Assembly: GCA_927911515.1 (NCBI GenBank)
Contig: CAKMQH010000277.1
Coordinates: forward strand, 1-7,128
DNA length: 7,128 nucleotides
From: an uncultured Neisseria sp.
GTDB taxonomy: Bacteria; Pseudomonadota; Gammaproteobacteria; Burkholderiales; Neisseriaceae
Direction: 5' to 3'
Shown: one piece after another, positions 1 through 6,141 of the stretch
Numbering within the stretch: position 1 is the stretch's first letter
Layout of the letters: each line of letters opens with the position of its first letter
Made by a program: the position numbers and the translations under genes
The notes under the pieces: model-generated
The model's database searches: none
What the model saw: only the letters and a program-made list of their open reading frames with translations
What the model was told of the DNA's origin: nothing

Positions 1-82
1 GGGGGAAGGTTAGGATGGGGGTGGCTTTGTGGGTTTGGTCAAAATCGAATTTGTGTAGCCCTAAGAGCCACCCTCTCCCCAG

Positions 83-107
83 CCCTCTCCCACCAGACGG
101 GAGAGGG
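83..107. repeat. GC-rich perfect hairpin (CCCTCTCCC / GGGAGAGGG)
   Basis: CCCTCTCCC at 83-91 pairs perfectly with GGGAGAGGG at 99-107 around a 7-base loop. A second copy of the left arm at 71-79 offers an alternative pairing. No T-run follows on the + strand, so it is not an obvious intrinsic terminator. It resembles dispersed intergenic palindromes of other bacterial genomes, but I cannot name a family. Confidence 0.6.
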
Positions 108-127
108 AGTAGGTTGCAGGTAAAAAA

Positions 128-196
128 GAGGTCGTCTGAAAACTTTGGGATTTGAGTTTTAGAAAAACTCGTTCACGCTCGTTTTCAGACGACCTC
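128..196. terminator. Inverted DUS pair, possible terminator
   Basis: GAGGTCGTCTGAAAAC (128-143) is repeated as its exact reverse complement at 181-196, so two complete AGGTCGTCTGAA uptake sequences face each other (129-140 on +, 184-195 on -). The 37-base loop contains its own 7-bp hairpin (154-160 with 164-170). Read leftward, the stem is followed by six T's (complement of 122-127). Inverted DUS pairs commonly serve as intrinsic terminators in Neisseria. Here the loop is long, so terminator activity is less certain than for a tight pair. It could close a gene lying left of the window. Confidence 0.6.
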
Positions 197-231
197 GTTT
201 ATTCAATCAATACAAGGCTTGTGATAACCCA

Positions 232-338
232 AGTAGCGTGGGCTTTGCCCACGAAAATCTATCATCCAATAATCAAAATCAGACAACAGCCGAATGGGCA
301 TCCATTTTGACTTTCATTTCGTGCAAGCCCACGCTACT
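232..338. repeat. Pair of inverted GTAG-type REP-like hairpins
   Basis: A 14-base sequence (AGTAGCGTGGGCTT, 232-245) recurs as an exact reverse complement at 325-338. In each copy the tetramer GTAG immediately precedes a hairpin. The left one is CGTGGGC-TTT-GCCCACG (237-253). The right one, read on the minus strand, is degenerate, with only CGTG/CACG pairing. A GTAG foot plus hairpin, arranged head-to-head, is the known architecture of REP sequences mobilised by REP-associated tyrosine transposases (RAYT, IS200/IS605-like). No transposase is in the window, so it would be a non-autonomous copy. The family assignment is inference. Confidence 0.5.
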
Positions 339-528
339 CGTTGCCGCAAGGCAACTTGTCCCTTCCCCGTCCGGCGGAGGAAGTTTGCGGACGTATGCTA
401 ATATATTGTATATTGCGGGAAGTGTGCCTGTCAGATTTAGCCGTAATGGCAAGGCATTATTTCATTACTCAAAAATTCTTTATGAATTAGATGTTTAAAA
501 TAAACTATTAAAACTTTAGGATACGCAT

Positions 529-2003
529 ATGCAAGATCAGGAAGAAAGTAAAAATCAGGAAATACAAGAAAAGCAGAAACAAGAAGACAATGGTGCCATG
601 ACCAAGTTGCAAGATATGTTCAATCTTGCGCATGACCAGGCCCATCCCGATAAGATCGATGCCACCATCCGTGCCAATACTCGGGTGACCGGAACCAGTA
701 TGTGGGTATTGATGTTTGCCATTGCCGTGTCGAGTATCGGTCTGAATGTAAACAGCACGGCAGTAGTGATCGGAGCGATGTTGATTTCGCCGTTGATGGG
801 GCCGATAGTCGGTATGGGTTACGGTTTGGCGGTAGGGGATACTGCGCTGATCCGTCAAGCCGTGCGCAATATTATTATATTCGTCGTCATCAGCTTGATT
901 ACCGCTACGTTGTATTTCCTGTTAACCCCGCTTAAAGAGGCGCAAAGCGAGATTTTGGCGCGTACTCAGCCGACCCTTTGGGATGTGTTGATTGCCTTCT
1001 TCGGCGGTAGTGCGGGTATTGTGGCGCAGACCCGAAAAGAGGGAGGCAATGCCATACCGGGTGTGGCGATTGCTACCGCATTGATGCCACCCCTGTGTAC
1101 TGCGGGCTACGGACTGGCACATGGCAACTGGCACTACTTTCTCGGTGCTTCATATCTTTTTGCCATCAACTGCGTGTTCATCGCTTTTGCGACCTTGTTG
1201 TTTTCCAAGCTGCTCAAGCTGCCGCGCAGGGGGTTGGTAAAGGAATCCAAACGCCGGTTGCACAGCATCATTATTACTGCCGTCGTACTTGCTGTCATGA
1301 TTCCGAGCGGCTATATGGCATCAGGACTGGTGCGTCAGGAAATCTTCAACACCAGAGCCAATGCCGCCATTGCCACTGCGAAGCAACAGGAAGGTTTTTT
1401 CGTGCTGCGTAAGATGTTGAACCATAGAGAAAATAAAGTCAGTCTGGTTGTCAATGGAACGGGCAATGCCGAGAAATTTCCGCCTTGCTGGTGAAAAGCC
1501 TTGAAGCGTCAGGTGTGAAAGAGCCGAAGGTCAACGTGGTCTATGCGGGAGGGAACAATGCCAAAATCGAAGAATTGCTGGCAAGCCAAAACAACCCGGT
1601 TCAGCAGCAAAATGAGCTGAAAGAGCAGCAAGCCTATATCGATACCGTACTGGCAGGCAAAGCCTCCGATATCGACGATGCTGCGGTACTTAAGGAATTA
1701 AAAGCCCAATATCCGGAAGCGGAAAAAATCGTTGTCGGACGCGGCTTGGCTTGGGATAAAGCGCAAACAACGCCTGTTTCCGAACAGTCTGAAAGCCAAA
1801 AAAACGCAGAACCGAAGACAGATACATATGACGATATCGTCGTTGTCTCTCTCGAATTGGAGCAGCCACTACCTGCCAAAGATTACGAGCGGATACAGGC
1901 GTGGTTACGCCAGCGTTATGAGGGTAAGGTAGTGCGCATATTGCAAACGCACAAGTCTCAGACAGATAAACCGTCTCAGACAGATAAACCGTCTAACGAA
2001 TAA
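529..2003 (+). pseudogene. DUF389-family membrane protein, split by a one-base deletion
   Basis: Membrane protein of the DUF389 family (TIGR00341-like), function unknown. The first frame (529-1494) begins after AGGA (518-521), 7 bases before ATG. It has a charged Gln/Lys/Glu-rich N-terminus (1-50), then about six or seven hydrophobic segments between residues 57 and 264. Family signatures are GLNVNSTAVVIGAMLISPL (71-89) and PGVAIATALMPPL (177-189). After GNAE (residue 315) the frame runs to a premature TGA at 1492-1494. The continuation is in the frame that reads ALLVKSLEASGV from about 1482 to a stop at 2003. One extra base in AAATTT (1474-1479) would restore a 491-residue protein. The soluble C-terminal part is therefore cut off; only the membrane part is translated from the first start. 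No good ribosome site precedes the second frame, whose first possible start is TTG 1485. It is either a real pseudogene or a sequence error. Confidence 0.85.
1956..1991 (+). repeat. Two 18-bp tandem repeats encoding SQTDKP
   Basis: Two identical adjacent 18-base units (1956-1973 and 1974-1991) encode SQTDKP-SQTDKP at the very C-terminus of the DUF389 protein, followed by SNE and stop. Eighteen bases is a multiple of three, so copy-number change would not alter the frame. The tail is hydrophilic and probably disordered. Confidence 0.85.
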
Positions 2004-2047
2004 TCGCCTTCAGGCTTTATCCATTTCCGAGAAATCATTGATTGTTC

Positions 2048-3949
2048 CTAGTACACCAAATCCGCCTCAAACACGCCTCTCAAGGCGTTGGAGAGGCGGA
2101 TTTTTTCTGCACGTTCGAGCATGTCGCGGGTGATGTGTGTTTCGATGACGGCGTCTGCGCCTAAGTAGGTTTGCGGCTGCTGCAATACGGCTTGGCGCAT
2201 GACGCCGTTGAGGATGTCCAAGTCCAGAGACGGGGTGAGCCATTGCCCTTGGTATTTGACGAACACGTTGCTTCTGCCGCCTTCGAGCAGGAGGCCGTCT
2301 GAATTGAAAAACAGGCTGTCGAATGCGCCTTGTGTTTCAGCGGTTTGCCACGCTTGGTCGTACAGGGCGCGGCGGGTGGTTTTGAAGCGGCGCAGGTAGT
2401 CGCGGCGCGGGAGGGGGTGCGAGGCGGGGATAACACGCTGAGGGGCGGGCAGCTCGGCGGTGGCGGCATGGCTGAGGATGAGGCCGTCTGAAACGAGTTC
2501 GGCTTTCAGGCGGAAGAGGCCGTCGGGCAGTTTGGCGATGTATTGCCGGATTCGGGTTTCGCCATCGTCGGGCAGGGGCAGGTTGAGGGCTTGGGCGGAG
2601 ATTTTCAGACGACCTAAATGCAGGTCGAGCAGGCGGCATTGCCTGTTTTCCACGCGCATGGTTTCGAAGATACCGAAGGCAGGGCGCAATTCGTTGAGGA
2701 AATGGGCTTTCCAGCCGCATTCCCGATATTCGGCGGCGGGGTCGCTGTCGATGACGATGCCGGAACCGACGCCGTACACCCCTTGATATAGTGGATTAAC
2801 TTTAAACCGGTACGGCGTTGCCTTGCCTTGCCGTGCTATCTCTACTGTCTGCGGCTTCGTCGCCTTGTCCTGATTTAAATTTAATCCACTATCTAGGTCG
2901 TCTGAAATCAGGTCTGAAACGGGTTTGAGCAACAAGGTGCGGATGACGACGTTGAATATACCTTCAAACCCCAGCCCGCCCGCGCAGGGTTTCAGGTAGC
3001 CGATGCTGCCGGTGTACAGGCCGCGCGGTTCGGCTTCGAGCGATTCGATAATCTGCATGCTCATGCGTTTGGGCGCGCCGGTGATGCTGCCGCAGGGGAA
3101 GGCGGCGCGGAGGATGTCGGCGGCGGTAATGTGCGGCAGGGCTTGGGCTTGGATGGTGCTGGTCATCTGCCAGACGCTGCCGAAACGCGATACTTTAAAC
3201 GGCTCGGGCACGCATACTTTGCCGGTTTGGGCGATTTTGCCGAGGTCGTTACGCAGCAAATCGACAATCATCACGTTTTCGGCGCGGTTTTTCGGGTCGG
3301 CTTGCAACTCGGCGGCGCGGCGTTCGTCTTGCCCGTCGCCCAAAATCGGTGCGGTGCCTTTCATCGGTTCGGTGCTGATGGTGCCGTCCGCACCGATTTT
3401 GAGGAAGAGTTCGGGCGAGAAACACAGCGTCCACGCGGATTGCCCTTCCGCATCGGGCAGGTGGGACAAAACGGCATAGGGGACGGGCTGGCGCAGGCGG
3501 CGGTAGAGGCTGACGGGGTTGCCGTAGGCTTGCAGGTGCAGGCGGGTGGTGTAGTTGATTTGATAGGTGTCGCCGCGCCGGATGGCTTCGTGGATTTGGC
3601 GGATGTGGTCGAGGTAATCGGCTTCGGATACGGAGGATTGCGGCGTGGAAATGCCGGCGGGGAGGTCGTCTGAATTTTGGGCAAGCCAGCTTTCGGCATT
3701 GATATCGGCGCAGTCGGCAAACCAGTGCAGGGCAAGATTGCCGCCGCGTTCGGACTCAATCCCCATCAGCGGCAAACCGAATTCGTAGTCTGCAAACAAC
3801 ACAGCATGCAGCCCTTTTTGCCAGCCCTTGTGCAGCGTATCGTCTAGCGAATCCAGTTCGTTATGATGGAAAAGTCGGCTTTCCACATGATTTTGATAGA
3901 GTTTTGCGCGACCGCTCACGGCATCGTCAAACAGGGCGAAATAGGGCAT
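2048..3949 (-). CDS. pabB: Fused aminodeoxychorismate synthase component I / aminodeoxychorismate lyase (PabB-PabC)
   Basis: Bifunctional cytosolic enzyme of folate precursor synthesis. The PabB part would convert chorismate plus ammonia (from a PabA amidotransferase not in this window) to 4-amino-4-deoxychorismate. The PabC part would release pyruvate and p-aminobenzoate. I choose ATG 3949 (MPYFALFDD..., 633 residues). The same frame is open up to 4084, but that extension is hydrophobic, unlike the family, and crosses the likely promoter. Chorismate-binding motifs: EPMKGTAP (194-201, with Lys197 as expected of PabB rather than TrpE), RAENVMIVDLLRNDLG (222-237), CGSITGAPK (286-294), YTGSIGYL (312-319), YGVGSGIVIDSDP (392-404). 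The class IV PLP lyase domain starts near GIFETMR (426-432), with a likely Schiff-base lysine in FKTTRRALYD (Lys523) and EGGRSNVF (556-563). Residues 353-387 are encoded by an inserted CREE; without them the protein would be 598 residues. I see no stop or shift. No Shine-Dalgarno precedes the start. TrpE-like activity is less likely. Confidence 0.93.
   Translation of the reverse strand: MPYFALFDDAVSGRAKLYQNHVESRLFHHNELDSLDDTLHKGWQKGLHAVLFADYEFGLPLMGIESERGGNLALHWFADCADINAESWLAQNSDDLPAGISTPQSSVSEADYLDHIRQIHEAIRRGDTYQINYTTRLHLQAYGNPVSLYRRLRQPVPYAVLSHLPDAEGQSAWTLCFSPELFLKIGADGTISTEPMKGTAPILGDGQDERRAAELQADPKNRAENVMIVDLLRNDLGKIAQTGKVCVPEPFKVSRFGSVWQMTSTIQAQALPHITAADILRAAFPCGSITGAPKRMSMQIIESLEAEPRGLYTGSIGYLKPCAGGLGFEGIFNVVIRTLLLKPVSDLISDDLDSGLNLNQDKATKPQTVEIARQGKATPYRFKVNPLYQGVYGVGSGIVIDSDPAAEYRECGWKAHFLNELRPAFGIFETMRVENRQCRLLDLHLGRLKISAQALNLPLPDDGETRIRQYIAKLPDGLFRLKAELVSDGLILSHAATAELPAPQRVIPASHPLPRRDYLRRFKTTRRALYDQAWQTAETQGAFDSLFFNSDGLLLEGGRSNVFVKYQGQWLTPSLDLDILNGVMRQAVLQQPQTYLGADAVIETHITRDMLERAEKIRLSNALRGVFEADLVY
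2074..2106 (+). terminator. Rightward intrinsic terminator inside the 3' end of pabB-pabC
   Basis: CGCCTCTC (2074-2081) pairs with GAGAGGCG (2091-2098) around a 9-base loop, and GA plus six T's follow (2099-2106). An alternative outer stem pairs TCCGCCTC (2061-2068) with GAGGCGGA (2093-2100), which abuts the T-run. The T-run is on the + strand, so the signal would stop transcripts arriving from the DUF389 gene. The bases are at the same time codons of the convergent pabC end. Confidence 0.6.
2292..2303 (+). repeat. DUS, AGGCCGTCTGAA variant
   Basis: Exact AGGCCGTCTGAA inside the PabC domain, where the opposite strand encodes SDGL in FFNSDGLLLEGG. It differs from the main dialect of the window at one base (GGCC instead of GGTC). 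Confidence 0.9.
2481..2492 (+). repeat. DUS, AGGCCGTCTGAA variant
   Basis: Second exact AGGCCGTCTGAA inside the PabC domain; the opposite strand encodes SDGL in ELVSDGLILSH. Confidence 0.9.
2604..2615 (-). repeat. DUS, AGGTCGTCTGAA
   Basis: TTCAGACGACCT on + is a full AGGTCGTCTGAA on the minus strand, the same strand as pabB-pabC. It encodes GRLK in the HLGRLKISA motif of the PLP lyase domain. Confidence 0.9.
2787..2893 (-). mobile_element. Correia repeat enclosed element (short class), in frame within pabB
   Basis: The ends are TATAGTGGATTAACTTTAAA on + and TATAGTGG-like on the minus strand (ATAGTGGATTAAATTTAAAT), the classical CREE inverted repeats. With the usual TA target duplication (TA at 2787-2788; TC at 2892-2893, one substitution) the element itself is 2789-2891, 103 bp. 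It lacks the ~50-bp central block seen in the second CREE of this window, which places it in the internally deleted class of about 105 bp. Element plus duplicated dinucleotide is 105 bp, exactly 35 codons, so the host frame is kept. Removing it restores ...SDDLYQGVYGVGSG. It is non-autonomous and encodes no transposase. Confidence 0.95.
2895..2906 (+). repeat. DUS, AGGTCGTCTGAA, abutting the CREE
   Basis: Exact 12-mer one base beyond the outer edge of the CREE target duplication. On the coding strand it encodes SDDL in KPVSDLISDDL, so uptake sequence and CREE together form one extended loop of the PabB domain. Confidence 0.92.
3663..3674 (+). repeat. DUS, AGGTCGTCTGAA
   Basis: Exact 12-mer in the N-terminal third of pabB; the coding strand reads SDDL in AQNSDDLPAG, a linker-like stretch between the N-terminal part and the chorismate-binding domain. 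Confidence 0.92.
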
Positions 3950-3970
3950 AGCTGTGGTGCAAATAGCCTG

Positions 3971-3976
3971 ATTATA
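3971..3976 (-). promoter_or_regulatory. Candidate -10 box for pabB-pabC
   Basis: The minus strand reads a perfect TATAAT here, 22 bases upstream of the chosen ATG at 3949. The sequence 17 bp further upstream is TGCTAA (3994-3999), a poor -35. A start point near 3964 would give a leader of only about 15 bases, which agrees with the absence of a Shine-Dalgarno. Confidence 0.4.
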
Positions 3977-4105
3977 CGCCGTTTTTACACAAATTAGCAG
4001 ACCGCGCCGAAAAAAATAGAGCAGTGTAATTTTATGTAGTCCGCAGCAGTATAAAAGGAGTAAAATCAGGTCATCCCACACCATATCATTTCAAACTTAA
4101 GCAAT

Positions 4106-4111
4106 AAGGAG
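4106..4111 (+). promoter_or_regulatory. Shine-Dalgarno of ppk2 (AAGGAG)
   Basis: AAGGAG lies 5 bases before the ATG at 4117. This is the strongest ribosome binding site in the window and fixes the start of the PPK2 reading frame. Confidence 0.8.
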
Positions 4112-4116
4112 ACCCT

Positions 4117-5049
4117 ATGGCAGATCATCAGTTAGAACCCTTCGAAAACGTTGAATTGGGCGAAAAACAAGACCAGTTACAAGTTTTTGAAAGAGCTGTT
4201 TTGGAACACGAAGGACGCGGTACGGACGAAGACTCCAGCAGCGCGCCGCTTCCCGCCAACTACCCCTACAAACAACGTATGCGCCGCGCCGTATACGAAA
4301 AAGAAAAACAAAAGCTGCAAATCGAATTGCTGAAAGTGCAAAGCTGGGTCAAAGACTCCGGCCAACGCATCGTCAGCCTGTTTGAAGGCCGCGACGCAGC
4401 AGGCAAGGGCGGCACCATCAAACGCTTTATGGAACATTTTGAACCCGCGCGGCGCGCGCGTCGTCGCACTGGAAAAACCGACCACCACCGAACGCGGCCA
4501 ATGGTATTTCCAACGCTACGTTCAAAACCTGCCGACCGCAGGCGAAATGGTATTCTTCGACCGCTCATGGTACAACCGCGCCGGCGTAGAGCGCGTGATG
4601 GGCTTCTGCGAACCCAACGAATACCTGCTCTTCATGCGCCAAACCCCAGAATTGGAACGTATGCTTGTCGCCAGCGGCATCCACCTCTTCAAATTCTGGT
4701 TCTCCGTATCCCGCGAAGAACAACTGCGCCGCTTCATCTCCCGTCGCGACGATCCCCTGAAACACTGGAAACTCTCCCCTGTGGACATCCAGTCGCTCGA
4801 CCGTTGGGACGACTACACCGAAGCCAAAAACGCCATGTTCTTCCACACCCACACCGGCGACGCGCCTTGGGCTCATCATCCGTTCCGACGACAAAAAAAC
4901 GCGCCCGCCTCAACTGTATCCGCTACTTCCTGCACCGACTGGACTACCCGGGTAAAGACGTGAAAGCCATCGGCAAAGTGGACGAAAAAATCGTCCTCAT
5001 CCCCGACACACGCTACAAAGAGAAAACCGTCGACATCGGTCATGACTGA
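4117..5049 (+). pseudogene. ppk2: Polyphosphate kinase 2 (PPK2), with three one-base insertions
   Basis: PPK2 transfers phosphate between polyphosphate and nucleoside di/triphosphates in the cytosol. The N-terminal part is in frame from ATG 4117: YPYKQRMRRAVYEKEKQKLQ (49-68) and the Walker A stretch FEGRDAAGKGGTIKRF (89-104). After EHF (106-108) an extra G at 4441 shifts the frame. The true protein continues in the second frame as NPRGARVVALEKPTTTERGQ, with the Walker B region FFDRSWYNRAG (Asp148 in corrected numbering) and FSVSREEQLRRFISRRDDPLKHWKLSP (quoted as a motif span). A second extra G in GGG 4869-4871 and an extra A in the A7 run 4893-4899 then return to the first frame for RARLNCIRYFLHRLDYPGKD and the stop at 5047-5049. 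The corrected length is 309 residues, normal for this family. As written, the first frame stays open throughout but residues 109 to ~260 are Arg-rich nonsense lacking Walker B, so the encoded protein cannot be active. It is either decayed or a sequence artefact. Confidence 0.9.
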
Positions 5050-5077
5050 TTGAGCGGTTAGCCGTTTAGCAGTAAAT

Positions 5078-5121
5078 AAGGTCTCTGAAAACCTGAAATA
5101 CGGGTTTTCAGACGACCTTTT
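5078..5121. terminator. Inverted DUS pair terminator between convergent genes
   Basis: AAGGTCTCTGAAAACC (5078-5093) pairs with GGTTTTCAGACGACCTT (5103-5119), a ~16-bp stem with one bulge and a 9-base loop. Rightward it is followed by TTT G TTTG TTT; leftward by TTATTTA. It lies just after ppk2 and before the leftward yheT stop, so it can serve both. The right arm (5107-5118, minus) is a perfect DUS. The left arm is a DUS lacking one G (AGGTC-TCTGAA). Confidence 0.85.
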
Positions 5122-5172
5122 GTTTGTTTCAACCGTTTGCCTCAACGCAACGCCGACAGCCAATTGGGAACC

Positions 5173-6141
5173 CTATTCAAATTGTGCGAAATAAGACAAT
5201 ACCGTTTGTGGCAGCCATTGCAGATTCAGACGACCCCCGTCGCGGCTGACGAAACCGACGTGTCCGCCGTGTTCGGGCTGCAAAAGCGTGACGGATGAAG
5301 ACACTTCGTCCGCATTCGGCAGGGCTTCGGGCGGCAGGAAGGGATCGTTGACGGCGTTGAGCAGCAGCAAAGGACTGGCGACCGTTTTGAGCCAAGGTTT
5401 GCACGAAGCGCGGCGGTAATAGTCGAAACGATCGGCAAAACCGTGCAGCGGCGCGGTAAACGTATCGTCGAAGTCGCCCAGCGTTTTGCATTGGTTCAAC
5501 AGGGCAGCCGCATCGCGGTCGGGATGGGCATTCTGCAGATCGGCGACGTTGCGGGCTTTGGGCAGCAACGAGTTCAAAAAATAACGGGTATATAACAGGC
5601 GCGACATGCCTTTGTCGAAGCGCGTACCCGCCAGCGTCGCATCGACCGGCGCGGAGATGACGGCGGCGGCGCGGGGCAGCGCATTGCTGCCTTGTTCGCC
5701 CAAATATTTTGCCAAGGCATTGCCGCCGAGCGAAACGCCTGCCGCGTAAATGACGGGATAACGTGCGGCAAGCGTGTCGAGCATAAAGGCGATTTCGAGC
5801 GTATCGCCCAAGTGGTAGAACACGGGCGCTGTATTGGGGATGCCGCCGCAACTGCGGAAATGCGCGACCACGCCGTTCCAGCCTTTGTCTTGTACCGCGC
5901 GCATCAACTCGACCGCGTAATGGCTGTGGCTGCTGCCTTCCAAGCCGTGAAACAAAACCACCAGCGGCGCGTCGGGATTCGGGCTGTCGACAAAATCGTA
6001 GGCGACTTGTGCTTTGCCGGTGCTGTCGGGCAGCAACTCGCGCCGGTAAGCGGAGGAAGGACGTTGCAGGAATTTGGCAAAGATGGTGTCGGCGTGGCCG
6101 TTGCGCAGCCAAAACGGTGTATTGGGCGATAAGTTATTCAT
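5173..6141 (-). CDS. yheT: YheT-type alpha/beta hydrolase
   Basis: 322-residue hydrolase of the COG0429 (YheT/ABHD) family, probably an esterase; the natural substrate is unknown. The N-terminus NTPFWLRNGHADTIFA (7-22) is typical of the family. The canonical fold elements are visible: oxyanion region LFHGLEGSSHSHYA (63-76), FRSCGG (95-100), nucleophile elbow GVSLGGN (Ser137), acid region NAVNDPFLP (Asp266) and the histidine in HGGHVGF (His294). The triad is complete and the frame is uninterrupted. I see no signal peptide, so it is probably cytosolic. Its ATG overlaps the last 8 bases of the PAP2 gene (ATGAATAA, with the TAA of the upstream gene) and it has no Shine-Dalgarno of its own, which implies co-transcription and perhaps translational coupling. 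A near-DUS sits in its 3' end. Confidence 0.93.
   Translation of the reverse strand: MNNLSPNTPFWLRNGHADTIFAKFLQRPSSAYRRELLPDSTGKAQVAYDFVDSPNPDAPLVVLFHGLEGSSHSHYAVELMRAVQDKGWNGVVAHFRSCGGIPNTAPVFYHLGDTLEIAFMLDTLAARYPVIYAAGVSLGGNALAKYLGEQGSNALPRAAAVISAPVDATLAGTRFDKGMSRLLYTRYFLNSLLPKARNVADLQNAHPDRDAAALLNQCKTLGDFDDTFTAPLHGFADRFDYYRRASCKPWLKTVASPLLLLNAVNDPFLPPEALPNADEVSSSVTLLQPEHGGHVGFVSRDGGRLNLQWLPQTVLSYFAQFE
5225..5236 (-). repeat. Near-DUS (GTCGTCTGAA core)
   Basis: The minus strand reads GGGTCGTCTGAA: the complete GGTCGTCTGAA 11-mer with the first A replaced by G. It lies within the C-terminal coding part of yheT (GGRLNLQ). Confidence 0.8.

Larger units (their letters stand above)
1..528. other. 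Repeat-rich intergenic region without a credible gene
   Basis: I see no supportable coding region here. The stretch holds a GC hairpin (83-107), an inverted DUS pair (128-196), two inverted REP-like hairpins (232-338) and a small hairpin at 340-355 (GTTGCC-GCAA-GGCAAC, a 6-bp stem with a GNRA-type loop). The last ~150 bases are AT-rich and should contain the promoter of the DUF389 gene. The best candidate I find is TATATT at 409-414 with a poor -35 (TTGCGG, 385-390, spacer 18), which is too weak to list separately. Confidence 0.7.

Noticed and set aside
238..498. 86-residue open frame with a GTG start upstream of the DUF389 gene
   Set aside because: It starts inside the left REP-like hairpin and reads through the right one. 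It has no ribosome site, and its sequence is explained by the inverted repeats.
1471..1487. Programmed -1 ribosomal frameshift in the DUF389 gene
   Set aside because: The reading-frame codons are GAG AAA TTT CCG. This is not an X XXY YYZ slippery heptamer, and I see no stimulatory structure typical of such sites, so an indel is simpler.
3131..3673. 180-residue plus-strand frame opposite pabB
   Set aside because: It is antisense to conserved chorismate-binding motifs, with no ribosome site or recognisable domain.
3950..4084. Upstream extension of pabB to a start at 4084
   Set aside because: The extra 45 residues are hydrophobic and Cys-rich, cover the TATAAT box at 3971-3976, and precede MPYFALFDD, which looks like a normal PabB start.
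4382..4963. Independent 193-residue gene in the second frame
   Set aside because: It contains the middle of PPK2 (Walker B and following motifs) and joins the first frame at 4441, so it is a displaced part of ppk2.
5177..6112. Long Arg-rich minus-strand frame overlapping yheT
   Set aside because: It is a shadow of the clearly homologous yheT frame; its composition is typical of out-of-frame GC-rich sequence.
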